Positions 23,888-31,731 of a stretch of DNA of 38,064 nt are shown in pieces. Made by a program: the position numbers and the translations under genes. The notes beneath the pieces are model-generated. The model was not told the DNA's origin and ran no database searches. It saw only the letters and a program-made list of their open reading frames with translations. How positions within the stretch are numbered: position 1 is the stretch's first letter; each line of letters opens with the position of its first letter. The DNA comes from JBOHCT01 sp050699055 (lineage in GTDB: Bacteria; Actinomycetota; Actinomycetes; Streptosporangiales; JBOHCT01): positions 1 through 38,064 of the forward strand of contig JBOHCT010000013.1 of NCBI GenBank assembly GCA_050699055.1, read 5' to 3'.

Positions 23888-24014
23888 GCGCGCTGCCTCC
23901 CATCCGGACTGTCACCGTCGGTCCCGGAATTGCACCGGATCCACCGGCCGATGGCATCGGCCGGGTCGCGGACTGTCACCGCCGGTTCGGAGTTTCACCG
24001 ACCCCGGAGCGCGC
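23888..24014 (-). promoter_or_regulatory. FMN riboswitch (RFN element)
   Basis: Read on the minus strand, the region shows the conserved RFN blocks in order: GGGGTCGGTGAAACTCCG, ACCGGCGGTGACAGTCCGCG, a variable GGCCGATG hairpin, GGATCCGGTGCAATTCCGG, GACCGACGGTGACAGTCCGG and ATGGGAGG. The closing stem P1 is GCGCGC at 24009-24014 pairing with 23888-23893. In this family, FMN binding lowers expression of the riboflavin genes downstream. The aptamer ends 63 nt before the ribD start. Confidence 0.95.
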
Positions 24015-24075
24015 TTGTTACGTAGCAACAACTAGTGTGCCACGAGCAGCATTCCCACCGCACCATGGCCTGTCT

Positions 24076-24094
24076 GTGAACCTCGCGGGCGTCG
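24076..24094 (+). repeat. Copy of the dispersed 19-bp intergenic core repeat (plus orientation)
   Basis: The core GTGAACCTCGCGGGCGTCG is present exactly, between the ribD riboswitch and the rpe 3' end, in the opposite orientation to the copies after priA and metK. The flanking CTGT before it and CC after it also match the other copies. Confidence 0.75.
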
Positions 24095-24118
24095 CCCCTG
24101 ACCGCGGCGGAGGGGAAG

Positions 24119-24784
24119 TCAGCGCAGCACCCGCTCGGCGCGCTCTCTGAGGGCCCGTACCGCCTTGGCCGGATCCTCGGCACGGTACACGGACGACCCG
24201 GCGACGAACACGTCCGCGCCCGCGTCGGCGCACCGCTCGATCGTCCGCTCATCGACACCGCCGTCGACCTGGAGCCACACAGCGAGGTCCCGTCCACGGA
24301 CCAGCTCACTGGCCCGTCGCAGTTTGGGCAGGACGACGTCGAGGAAGCCTTGCCCGCCGAATCCCGGCTCGACGGTCATCACGAGCAGCATGTCCAGTTC
24401 GGGCAGCAGCTCCGCGTACGGCTCGACGGGGGTGGCGGGGTTGACCGCGAGCCCCGCACGCGCGCCCTCCGTGCGGATCGCCCGAAGTGTACGGATCGGT
24501 GCCTGGGCGGCCTCGACATGGACCGTGACGCTGCGCGCCCCAGCCTCCGCGTAGCCGGGAGCGAACCGGTCCGGCGCCTCGATCATGAGGTGACAGTCGA
24601 GCGGCAGTGCGGTGCACGCGCGCAGCGCCTCCACGACGGGCAGGCCGATCGTGAGGTTCGGCACGAAATGGTTGTCCATCACGTCGATATGCAGCCAGTC
24701 CGCCGCCTCGGCGACCGCCTCGGCCTCCTCGGCGAGTCGCGCGAAGTCGGCGGCGAGGATGCTCGGCGCGATCTGTACGGTCAT
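24119..24784 (-). CDS. rpe: Ribulose-phosphate 3-epimerase
   Basis: Rpe interconverts ribulose-5-phosphate and xylulose-5-phosphate in the pentose phosphate pathway. The 221-residue TIM-barrel protein has IAPSILAADFARL, the metal-binding LHIDVMDNHFVPNLTIG, LDCHLMIEAPDRF, VEPGFGGQGF and QVDGGVDERTIERCADAGAD, with metal ligands His, Asp, His and Asp all present. ATG 24784 gives the standard N terminus MTVQIAPSIL. It ends the def-fmt-rsmB-rpe block and is followed by a copy of the dispersed intergenic repeat. Its product supplies the pool used by the transketolase at 9.2 kb and by riboflavin synthesis. Confidence 0.95.
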   Translation of the reverse strand: MTVQIAPSILAADFARLAEEAEAVAEAADWLHIDVMDNHFVPNLTIGLPVVEALRACTALPLDCHLMIEAPDRFAPGYAEAGARSVTVHVEAAQAPIRTLRAIRTEGARAGLAVNPATPVEPYAELLPELDMLLVMTVEPGFGGQGFLDVVLPKLRRASELVRGRDLAVWLQVDGGVDERTIERCADAGADVFVAGSSVYRAEDPAKAVRALRERAERVLR

Positions 24785-24868
24785 CGGCCCTGAGTCTACG
24801 TGCGGGCCGCTCAGCGTCCTGGAGCCGTACACAGGGAACCGCGGTCGACGGGACATCGGATTGTGCGG

Positions 24869-26233
24869 CTACAACACGGTCCGACGCAGGACCGCGAGGA
24901 ACATCGCGTCGGTGCCGTGTCGATGCGGCCACAGCTGAACGTAGGGTCCGGCGCCGAGACCGGGGAGCGCGGGCAGGGCAGGCCGCGGGTCGACCGGCAC
25001 GACATCCCGGCGCGAACGCGACACCGCGTCTACGATCTCGCGTGTCTCCGCGAGGTGCGGCGAACACGTCACGTACGCGACGAGCCCGCCGGGACGCGCG
25101 GCGTCGATCGCGTTCTCGAGCAGGACGCGCTGCAGAGACGTCAGTTCGATCAGGTCGTCGGGAGAGCGCCGCCAGCGCAGCTCGGGACGACGACGGAGCG
25201 CCCCGAGCCCCGTACAGGGCGCGTCGAGCAGCACCCGGTCGAACCGTCCCGCCGGCCAGGCGGGCATCCCGGCGTCCGCGACCACGGCGTGAGCCGTGCC
25301 AGCGGCGCCAGCCACCGCGTCCCGTACGAGGCGCGCGCGGTGGGGACGGCGCTCGGCGGCGAGCAGTCGAACCCCCCTTGGCCGGGCGAGCCCGGCGAGC
25401 AGCGACGCCTTCCCCCCGGGTCCGGCGCAGAGGTCGAGCCAGCTGTGTTCGGCCCCGTCGACGGGAAGGTCCGCTAGCGCGAGCGTGACGAGCTGGCTCC
25501 CCTCGTCCTGGACCGCCGCCCGGCCCTCCCGGACGGCGGTGACAGCCGCCGGGTCCCCCTCCGTGAGGTGCGCGGCGTACGGGGAGTACCAGCCCTGCCT
25601 CGCCCCGGCCGCCGCCAGCTCGTCGGCCGTGGCCAGCCCGGGCTTGGCGAGGAGGGTGACCGACGGCGGGACGTTGTCGGCTGCGAGCAGTGCCTCGATC
25701 TCGTCGCGGTCGCCCCCAAGAGCGTCGCGAAGCGCCGCGACGACCCACGGGGGATGGCTGTGGACGATCGCGAGATGGCCGATGGGGTCGTCGTCGTAGG
25801 CCGGCGCGGCGATGGCCAGCCACCCGTCGAGATCACGCGGCGCCACCTTCCGCAGGACGGCGTTGGCGTACCGCGCGGGGCCCGGACCGACGGCGGTTCG
25901 GACGAGCCCGACTGTCGCGTCGACGGCGGCGTAGGCGGGGATGCGGGTCCGTAGCAGCTGATGGACACCGAGCCGCAGGGCGTCGACGATGGGCGGGTCG
26001 AGGGCCGCGAGGGGACGGTCGGAGCAGGTGGCGAGGATCGCGTCGTAGGTGCCGCGCGCCCGGAGCGTCCCGTAGGTCAGCTCGGTCGCGAGGGCGGCGT
26101 CGCGGCCGTCGAGCCGCCGCTCACGCAGCAGGGCGGGCAGCAGGATGTTGGCGTACGCTCCGCGCTCTGTGGTAGCGCGCAGCACGTCGTAGGCGACGCG
26201 CCGGGCGCCGCCGCTGCGCCTGGGCCGGGCCAA
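24869..26233 (-). CDS. rsmB: 16S rRNA (cytosine-C5) methyltransferase RsmB/Fmu
   Basis: RsmB methylates C967 (E. coli numbering) of 16S rRNA. The 454-residue protein has an N-terminal NusB-like domain (about 1-140) and a C-terminal SAM-dependent m5C methyltransferase domain. The SAM loop is LDLCAGPGGKASLLAGLA, the release cysteine lies in LLDAPCTGLGALRRRPELRW, and the catalytic cysteine in YVTCSPHLAETREIV. The start is TTG 26233, supported by GGAG at 6 nt; no ATG or GTG fits. It lies 3 bp after fmt and is probably cotranscribed with it. Confidence 0.94.
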   Translation of the reverse strand: MARPRRSGGARRVAYDVLRATTERGAYANILLPALLRERRLDGRDAALATELTYGTLRARGTYDAILATCSDRPLAALDPPIVDALRLGVHQLLRTRIPAYAAVDATVGLVRTAVGPGPARYANAVLRKVAPRDLDGWLAIAAPAYDDDPIGHLAIVHSHPPWVVAALRDALGGDRDEIEALLAADNVPPSVTLLAKPGLATADELAAAGARQGWYSPYAAHLTEGDPAAVTAVREGRAAVQDEGSQLVTLALADLPVDGAEHSWLDLCAGPGGKASLLAGLARPRGVRLLAAERRPHRARLVRDAVAGAAGTAHAVVADAGMPAWPAGRFDRVLLDAPCTGLGALRRRPELRWRRSPDDLIELTSLQRVLLENAIDAARPGGLVAYVTCSPHLAETREIVDAVSRSRRDVVPVDPRPALPALPGLGAGPYVQLWPHRHGTDAMFLAVLRRTVL

Positions 26234-26236
26234 GTT

Positions 26237-27163
26237 TCACTCCAACCGGTCGGCCTGGCCGAGGTGCACGCCGCGCGCCCAGTCGCCTGCCTCCATGCGG
26301 CGCTTGCCCTGGGGCTGTACCTCGTCGAGCTGGACCGGTCCGCCGCCCGTTCCGACGAGCACTCTGGAACGCTCGGCACGCAGCCCGCCCGCGAGGAGTC
26401 GCCGGCCGTTTCCGAGCGGTACGACCGGACCGAGCTTGAGCCGCTCACCCCGAAGGGTCGTCCACGCGCCGGGAGACGGGGTACACGCCCGCACGAGGCG
26501 GTCGACGTGCAGCGCCGGCTTCGTCCAGTCGACGCGCGCGTCGTCGGTCGCGACCTTCGGCGCGAATGAGACGCCCACGTCGGGCTGGGGCTGCGGCGTC
26601 AGCTCTCCCGACTCGATACCATCCAGCGTCCGCACCAGCAGCTCGGCGCCGGAGCGAGCCAGCCGTTCCGTGACCTCACCCGTCGTGTCGCGGGGGCGCA
26701 GCGGCTCGGTGACGACGCCGTACACCGGTCCGGTGTCGAGGCCCTCCTCGATCACGAACGTTGTCGCGCCCGCGATGTCGTCGCCGTGCAGGATCGCGTA
26801 GTGGACCGGTGCGGCGCCCCGCCATGCGGGCAGCACGGAGAAGTGCAGATTGACCCAGCCGTAACGCGGAATCCCGAGGGCGGTCGGCGGGATCAACGCG
26901 CCGAAGGCGACCACGGGGCAGCAGTCAGGCTCCAAGGCCCGCAGATGATCGAGAAAGGCCGGCTCGCGCGGCTTCGCCGGCTTCAGCACCTCGAGACCGA
27001 CCGCGTCCGCGCGGGACGCGACCGGGCTCGGCGTGAGCCTCCGCCCACGTCCCGCCGGCGCGTCGGGGCGCGTGACCACCGCGACGACGTCATGGCCGGA
27101 GGACAGCAGTGCCTCGAGGCTCGGGAGGGCGGTGGCCGGAGTGCCTGCGAAGACAAGGCGCAT
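26237..27163 (-). CDS. fmt: Methionyl-tRNA formyltransferase
   Basis: Fmt formylates initiator methionyl-tRNA using 10-formyltetrahydrofolate. The 308-residue protein starts MRLVFAGTPATALPSLEALL. It has the catalytic Asn-His-Asp set in WVNLHFSVLPAWRGAAPV and EEGLDTGPV, and the C-terminal tRNA-binding domain (about 205-308). No good ribosome-binding site precedes ATG 27163; the 58-bp gap after def is filled by a tandem repeat, so coupling to def may matter. Def removes the formyl group that Fmt adds, and the two genes are usually paired. Confidence 0.95.
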   Translation of the reverse strand: MRLVFAGTPATALPSLEALLSSGHDVVAVVTRPDAPAGRGRRLTPSPVASRADAVGLEVLKPAKPREPAFLDHLRALEPDCCPVVAFGALIPPTALGIPRYGWVNLHFSVLPAWRGAAPVHYAILHGDDIAGATTFVIEEGLDTGPVYGVVTEPLRPRDTTGEVTERLARSGAELLVRTLDGIESGELTPQPQPDVGVSFAPKVATDDARVDWTKPALHVDRLVRACTPSPGAWTTLRGERLKLGPVVPLGNGRRLLAGGLRAERSRVLVGTGGGPVQLDEVQPQGKRRMEAGDWARGVHLGQADRLE

Positions 27164-27180
27164 GGGTAGGGTTTACCGTG

Positions 27181-27236
27181 CTGTCTATAGGGGCTGTCAT
27201 AGGGGCTGTCTATAGGGCTGTCTATAGGGGGCTGCC
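27181..27236. repeat. Tandem repeat filling the def-fmt gap
   Basis: Four copies of a 12-14-bp unit around ctgtctatagggg, one with a small deletion (ctgtcatagggg), span the gap between the def stop and fmt. The def stop codon itself (TAG, 27224-27222) lies within the first copy on the minus strand. The TATAG units are A+T-rich for this genome. Confidence 0.8.
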
Positions 27237-27767
27237 GAAGGTCGGGTGCGGCGACGTCTTGACGCGTGGTGTGCGCTCCCCTGCCCACTCGGCCTCGCGG
27301 ATGGCCTTCATCGCCAGCTTGCGCTGCTCCCTTTCCATGCGGTCGATGAACAGCACGCCGTCGAGGTGGTCTGTTTCGTGTTGCAGGCAGCGGGCGAGGC
27401 TCTCGTCGCCCTCGATCGTCACCGGTTCGCCGTACATGTTGTAGCCGCGCGCGACTGTCCGCGCTCGGCGCGGGGTCGGGAAGTAGAGCCCGGGAAACGA
27501 CAGGCAACCCTCCTCGTCGACAACGACGTCGCCGGCGAGCTCGAGCGACGGGTTGACGAGATGGCCGGGTTCTTCGTCGACGTGGTAGGTGAAGACGCGG
27601 AGGCCCACGCCGATCTGTGGCGCGGCCAACCCGGCGCCAGGGGCGTCGAGCAGGGTGTCGGTGAGGTCCTTGACGAGCCTGCGTAGCTCCCTGTCGAAGT
27701 CGGTGACCGGCTCCGCAGGCGTACGGAGGACGGGGTCACCGAAGAGGCGGATCGGCCGGACAGCCAC
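27222..27767 (-). CDS. def: Peptide deformylase
   Basis: Def removes the N-formyl group of nascent proteins. The 181-residue metallohydrolase has all three motifs: GAGLAAPQIGV, EEGCLSFPG with the metal-binding cysteine, and QHETDHLDG with the two histidines and catalytic Glu. GTG 27767 follows GGAG at 6 nt and gives the usual N terminus MAVRPIRLFGDPVL; longer in-frame reading upstream lies in an intergenic repeat and is not coding. The upstream 307-bp stretch holds an inverted repeat and a copy of the dispersed element. It pairs functionally with the downstream fmt. Confidence 0.95.
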   Translation of the reverse strand: MAVRPIRLFGDPVLRTPAEPVTDFDRELRRLVKDLTDTLLDAPGAGLAAPQIGVGLRVFTYHVDEEPGHLVNPSLELAGDVVVDEEGCLSFPGLYFPTPRRARTVARGYNMYGEPVTIEGDESLARCLQHETDHLDGVLFIDRMEREQRKLAMKAIREAEWAGERTPRVKTSPHPTFGSPL

Positions 27768-27790
27768 ACCATGCTCCGTTGTTCGACGAT

Positions 27791-27830
27791 GCCGGGTCGA
27801 CCCACAGTCTAGGGTCCCGGTCGACCCGGC
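27791..27830. repeat. 12-bp inverted repeat upstream of def
   Basis: Arms 27791-27802 and 27819-27830 are exact reverse complements with a 16-bp spacer; each arm contains the palindrome GGTCGACC. It lies 23 bp upstream of the def start, so it could be an operator near the def promoter, or a terminator for priA further upstream. Confidence 0.6.
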
Positions 27831-27868
27831 TCGGGACCTGTTGGCGTACCGCCTCGGTGGCGGGCAGG

Positions 27869-28077
27869 CGACGCCCGCGAGGTTCACCAGCAAACTCAAG
27901 CTGTACGGAAACGCGTCGCGAAGCGCCAGGCTCCCGAGCGAAGCGTCCGAGGGCCGAGGAGCACGATGCCGCCGAAGGCGGCCGATGCCCGCAGGGCCGC
28001 AGCGAAGTCTCGGGAGCACGTGAACCGAAGCCAGGAGGCCGCAGGGCCGACGCCCGCGAGGTTCACCAGCAAACTCA
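27869..28077 (-). repeat. Intergenic repeat element between priA and def
   Basis: This 307-bp gene-free stretch (27768-28074) holds a composite element. A perfect 30-bp direct repeat at 27869-27898 and 28048-28077 bounds it; the second copy reaches into the priA stop codon. Each contains the 19-bp core found also near rpe and metK. Inside, CTCCCGAG / CTCGGGAG arms form a stem on the minus strand, and the block TCGGACGCTTCGCTCGGGAG is shared in near-identical form with the element after metK. I see no ORF that looks like a protein in it. Confidence 0.7.
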
Positions 28078-30051
28078 GATCAGGTCGAGCGGGTCGACCT
28101 GGACACGCGCCCCACCTCCGCCGCGCCGCGCGCTGCGGACCGCCTGCGCTGTGTGCAGCGCGCGCGCGAGCGCGAGTCTGTCCTGACGGGGCACCCGGAC
28201 GAGCATCCGCTCATCGTCCCCACCGCTCGGTACGGGGCCGAGGACTTGAGCGCTGGCGGGCAGCTCGGCGGCACTAAGGAGATCGCCGAGCGGGCCCGGT
28301 GCGCCGGTCAGCGCCGCCATGCACGCGGCCGGCGGGAAGCCGAGAGCCTCGCGTTCGGCCAGCTCCCGCTCGGCGTGCGCGACAGGGTCCCACCGCACAA
28401 GGGCCTGCACGGGCGGGAGGGCACCGTCGGCGAGAACCACGACGCGTCCACCTCGGCGGACCAGCCCCGCGGCGTTCATCCAGCGGCGCAGCGCCTCCTC
28501 GGCCGCCCTGAGGTCAGCGCGGGCGAGAGCGGCGTGGCCGTCGAGGAGAAGGGCGGCGGCGTACCCACCGCCGGCCATCGGCTCGGCCCCGGGCGTCGAG
28601 ACCACGAGGGCGGGAGACGGGGGGACCTCCGCGAGCACGCCGTCGCGGCCGGAGGTACGCACGGGCACGGAGGGGAAGGCGCGGCCGAGCTCCTCAGCGG
28701 TCCGTCGCGTCCCGGTGACGAGGGCACGTACCCGCGCCGCGCCGCACGACGGGCACCGCCAACTTCCCGCCAGCCGTCCGCACCACCGGCAGGACGGCGC
28801 TGCGAGGGACGAGACCAGCCTGAGGGGGCCGTTGCACGTGACACAGCGCGCCGGGTCCCAGCATCGGGCACACGCCAGGGCCGGCAGGTACCCGCGCCGC
28901 GGGACGTGAACCAGCACCGGACCGCTGATGAGCGCGTCACGCGCGATGCGCCAGGCCAGCGTTGGTAGCCGGGCCGTACGCGCGGCCTCATCGCGGGCCA
29001 GCTCAGCATCGTCGCCGGCGACGCGCACCATGGGGGCCACCCGCCGTACGACCGTGCGGTCGGCGCCGAGCGGATGCGCCCACCCTGTCGCGACGAGCCG
29101 GGTGGACTCGCACGTGCGCGCGAAGCCGCCGATGAGCGCCCCTGACTGTGCGAGGTGCGCCCGCAGCATGATCACCTCGCGGGCGTGCGGGTACGGCGCG
29201 CGGCGCTCGGCGTGCAGATCGTCCCCGTCGTCCCAGCAGACCGCGAGGCCGAGCCGGGCGACCGGCGCGAAGGCCGCGGCCCGGGTCCCGACGACGGCAG
29301 GCACCGCGCCTCGGCGGACAGCGAGCCAGCGGCGGTAGCGCTCGGCCGGGCCCAGGTCGGCGGTAAGCGTCACGTGGTGGCCCGCGCCGAGGGTGCCGCG
29401 CAGCACCGTGTCGACGCGGGCGGCGTCGCGGCCGTCGGGAACCACCACGAGCGCGCCGCGGCCGCTCGCCAGGGTGGCGTGCACCGCGCCGGCGACGGCC
29501 TCTGGCCAGGACGCCCCGGGAACGGCGCTCCACACCGCGCGGGGGACGCGGCCGTCGGCTAGGGCCTTGACGAACGACGGGCCCGCCGCGTACTCCTCCC
29601 ATGGCCCAGGCGGAGGAGGAGTGGGCCGCGGCGCCACGGCACGACTCGGCTCGGCCTCGACCCTGGCGTGCCGGGGCGGGACCGCGAGACGCAGCACGTC
29701 GGCGAGCGTCCCCGCGTAACGGTCCGCGATCCGGCGGGCGATGGCGACGACGTCCGGCGCCAGGACGGGCTCGGCGGACACGACCCGGGAGAGGGGTGTG
29801 AGCCGCCCCTCGTGGTCGCTCGACGCGACCCGCTCGAGCAGGTAGCCGTCGAGGAGTCGACCGGCGAACCGCACTCGCACCCGGCACCCCGGCACCGCCG
29901 CACCATCCAGACGTGCCGGTACGAGATAGTCGAACGGCCGGTCGAGATGCGGCAGCGAGACGTCCACCGCGACGCGGGCAACGGGAAGGGACCCAGCGGG
30001 GGGACTTTCCTTCTTCTCCCGCCGACGGGAGCTCCCGGAACGCTGCGACAC
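28075..30051 (-). CDS. priA: PriA-like primosomal protein N', helicase motifs degenerate
   Basis: PriA restarts stalled replication forks. The 658-residue protein has the N-terminal DNA-binding domain, VARVAVDVSLPHLDRPFDYLVPA with VPGCRVRVRFAGR, and a zinc region with eight cysteines (CARCWDPARCVTC, then CRWCGRLAGSWRCPSCG). The ATPase motifs are lost: where Walker A should be there is VPGASWPEAVAG, and the DEEH box is replaced by CWDDGDD. This is the known actinobacterial 'probable primosomal protein' form, likely structural rather than a helicase. GTG 30051 has AGGA at 8 nt; longer in-frame reading upstream enters the dispersed repeat. Confidence 0.9.
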   Translation of the reverse strand: MSQRSGSSRRREKKESPPAGSLPVARVAVDVSLPHLDRPFDYLVPARLDGAAVPGCRVRVRFAGRLLDGYLLERVASSDHEGRLTPLSRVVSAEPVLAPDVVAIARRIADRYAGTLADVLRLAVPPRHARVEAEPSRAVAPRPTPPPPGPWEEYAAGPSFVKALADGRVPRAVWSAVPGASWPEAVAGAVHATLASGRGALVVVPDGRDAARVDTVLRGTLGAGHHVTLTADLGPAERYRRWLAVRRGAVPAVVGTRAAAFAPVARLGLAVCWDDGDDLHAERRAPYPHAREVIMLRAHLAQSGALIGGFARTCESTRLVATGWAHPLGADRTVVRRVAPMVRVAGDDAELARDEAARTARLPTLAWRIARDALISGPVLVHVPRRGYLPALACARCWDPARCVTCNGPLRLVSSLAAPSCRWCGRLAGSWRCPSCGAARVRALVTGTRRTAEELGRAFPSVPVRTSGRDGVLAEVPPSPALVVSTPGAEPMAGGGYAAALLLDGHAALARADLRAAEEALRRWMNAAGLVRRGGRVVVLADGALPPVQALVRWDPVAHAERELAEREALGFPPAACMAALTGAPGPLGDLLSAAELPASAQVLGPVPSGGDDERMLVRVPRQDRLALARALHTAQAVRSARRGGGGARVQVDPLDLI

Positions 30052-30085
30052 CTTCCCCGTCCTACCAGAGGGGACCGTCAGCCAC

Positions 30086-30304
30086 GCATGAGCCACAGCG
30101 ATCCTCGAGACGTGTTTGCGAACCGCCCGGACTGGTGCGCAGCCTCCCGAGCGGGGCGTCCGAGGGCCACCGAGGCCGGCGGGGGCAGCCACGGGCCGAA
30201 AGACCGCGGGGCTCGGGAGCACGTGAACCGCGATGCCTCTGTGCGCGCCTCCGGCACGACCAAGGAGGCCCGGTAGGGCCGACGCCCGCGTGGTTCACAA
30301 ACAG
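30086..30304 (-). repeat. Intergenic repeat element between metK and priA
   Basis: Beginning 4 bp after the metK stop codon, the element reads (minus strand) CTGTTTGTGAACC then the core GTGAACCACGCGGGCGTCG (30298-30280, one mismatch), GGTTCACGTGCTCCCGAG, and a block CTCGGACGCCCCGCTCGGG. It ends near 30104-30120 in GGTTCGCAAACAC, an imperfect inverted copy of its left end. It shares block order with the element after priA. Confidence 0.7.
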
Positions 30305-30307
30305 GCT

Positions 30308-31501
30308 TTAGATCCCGGCAGCCTTGCGCAGGTCCTCGACGCGGTCCGTGCTCTCCCACGCGAAGTCGGGCTCGCTGCGGCCGAGATGGCCGTAGCAGGC
30401 GGTTTGGGAGAAGATCGGCCGCAGCAGGTTGAGGTCGCGGATGATCGCGGCGGGTCGCAGATCGAAGACCTCCTGCACGGCCTCCTGGACCTTGTCGCCC
30501 GAGATCTGCTCGGTGCCGAAGCACTCGACGAACAGCCCCACTGGGTGAGCCTTGCCGATCGCGTACGCCACCTGTACCTCGCAGCGTTCCGCGAAGCCGG
30601 CCGCCACGACGTTCTTGGCCACCCAGCGGGTGGCGTAGGCGGCGGAGCGGTCGACCTTGGAGGGGTCCTTACCCGAGAAGGCGCCACCGCCGTGGCGGGC
30701 CATCCCGCCGTAGGTGTCACAGATGATCTTGCGGCCGGTCAGGCCGCAGTCGCCCATCGGGCCGCCGACCTCGAACCGCCCTGTCGGGTTCACGAAGAGC
30801 GAGTAGCCGGAGGTGTCCAGGTCGAGGGCCGCGAGCTCGGGTTCGACGACGTGCTCCTTGACGTCGGGCAGCAGCAGCGTCCGGAGGTCGATGTCCGCGG
30901 AGTGCTGGGACGAGACCACGACGGTGTCGAGGCGTACCGGCTTGTCGCCGGCGTACTCGATCGTGACCTGGGTCTTGCCGTCGGGCCGGAGGTAGGGAAC
31001 GAGCCCCTCCCTGCGCACAGCCGCGAGGCGGCGGGCGAGGCGGTGCGCCAGCATGATCGGCAGCGGCATCAGCTCAGTCGTCTCGCGGCAGGCGTACCCG
31101 AACATCAGGCCCTGGTCGCCGGCTCCCTGTCGGTCGAGCTCGTCGAGTAGGGCGTCCTCGCGGTGCTCCCACGCGTCGGAGACGCCTTGGGCGATGTCGG
31201 GTGACTGGGAGTCGATGGAGACCGACACGCCACACGACGCGCCGTCGAAGCCCTTCTTCGACGAGTCGTACCCGATCTCGAGCACCTTGCCGCGAACGAG
31301 GCTCGCGATATCGACGTAAGTGTCTGTCGTTACCTCACCGGCGACATGCACCTGGCCTGTCGTGATCAGCGTCTCGACGGCGGCGTGGCTCCGGGGGTCA
31401 TCCGCGATCATGGCGTCCAAGATCGAGTCGCTGATCTGGTCGGCCATCTTGTCCGGATGGCCTTCTGTGACCGACTCGGAGGTGAACAGTCGACGGGACA
31501 C
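30308..31501 (-). CDS. metK: S-adenosylmethionine synthase
   Basis: MetK makes SAM from methionine and ATP in the cytosol. The 397-residue protein has the ATP-binding start FTSESVTEGHPDK, the signature hexapeptide GAGDQG, and the P-loop-like GGGAFSGKDPSKVDRS. GTG 31501 follows GAGGAG at 4-5 nt and yields the standard MSRRLFTSES start; ATG 31513 is in frame but lies on that ribosome-binding site. A good promoter and a 60-nt structured leader precede it. The stop is followed 4 bp later by a copy of the dispersed intergenic repeat. SAM feeds RsmB and the isoaspartate methyltransferase in this window. Confidence 0.96.
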   Translation of the reverse strand: MSRRLFTSESVTEGHPDKMADQISDSILDAMIADDPRSHAAVETLITTGQVHVAGEVTTDTYVDIASLVRGKVLEIGYDSSKKGFDGASCGVSVSIDSQSPDIAQGVSDAWEHREDALLDELDRQGAGDQGLMFGYACRETTELMPLPIMLAHRLARRLAAVRREGLVPYLRPDGKTQVTIEYAGDKPVRLDTVVVSSQHSADIDLRTLLLPDVKEHVVEPELAALDLDTSGYSLFVNPTGRFEVGGPMGDCGLTGRKIICDTYGGMARHGGGAFSGKDPSKVDRSAAYATRWVAKNVVAAGFAERCEVQVAYAIGKAHPVGLFVECFGTEQISGDKVQEAVQEVFDLRPAAIIRDLNLLRPIFSQTACYGHLGRSEPDFAWESTDRVEDLRKAAGI

Positions 31502-31529
31502 GTGTCTCCTCATGGGTAGGCAACATCGT

Positions 31530-31563
31530 CCAGTTGGTCGCCCAATGGCGTCGTCCAACTTGG
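31530..31563 (-). promoter_or_regulatory. Stem-loop in the metK mRNA leader
   Basis: AGTTGG/CCAACT arms (31532-31537, 31555-31560), extended by CG/CG pairs inside and CC/GG outside, form a hairpin at the predicted 5' end of the metK transcript, 29 nt before the start codon. It includes a near-direct repeat of GTTGGACGACG. It does not match the SAM riboswitch classes I know. Confidence 0.4.
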
Positions 31564-31567
31564 CGTG

Positions 31568-31595
31568 AGTCTAGTGGGAGCCCCCGGTATGTGAA
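31568..31595 (-). promoter_or_regulatory. metK promoter
   Basis: On the minus strand TTCACA (31595-31590) and TAGACT (31573-31568) are separated by 16 bp, a fair match to a housekeeping actinobacterial promoter. It lies about 67 bp upstream of the metK start and 137 bp after the coaBC stop. Confidence 0.6.
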
Positions 31596-31731
31596 CCCCC
31601 CGGTGACGCGTGGGGAGGTCGCCAGTTTCCCTCGAAAGCCGCTCTGACCTGCGACCATGCGGCAGACATGGGACTGTCCGCAGCCGGCCTGTTCCTCGCC
31701 GGGGTCGGACCCGCGAGCGTCGCCATGGTCA

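Noticed and set aside
24306..25823. A 505-codon minus-strand open frame over rpe and rsmB
   Set aside because: Wrong frame of two strongly supported enzymes; residue composition is that of a shadow frame.
31514..31731. A SAM riboswitch (SAM-I or SAM-IV type) ahead of metK
   Set aside because: I could not find the conserved kink-turn or core blocks of these classes, only a simple hairpin.
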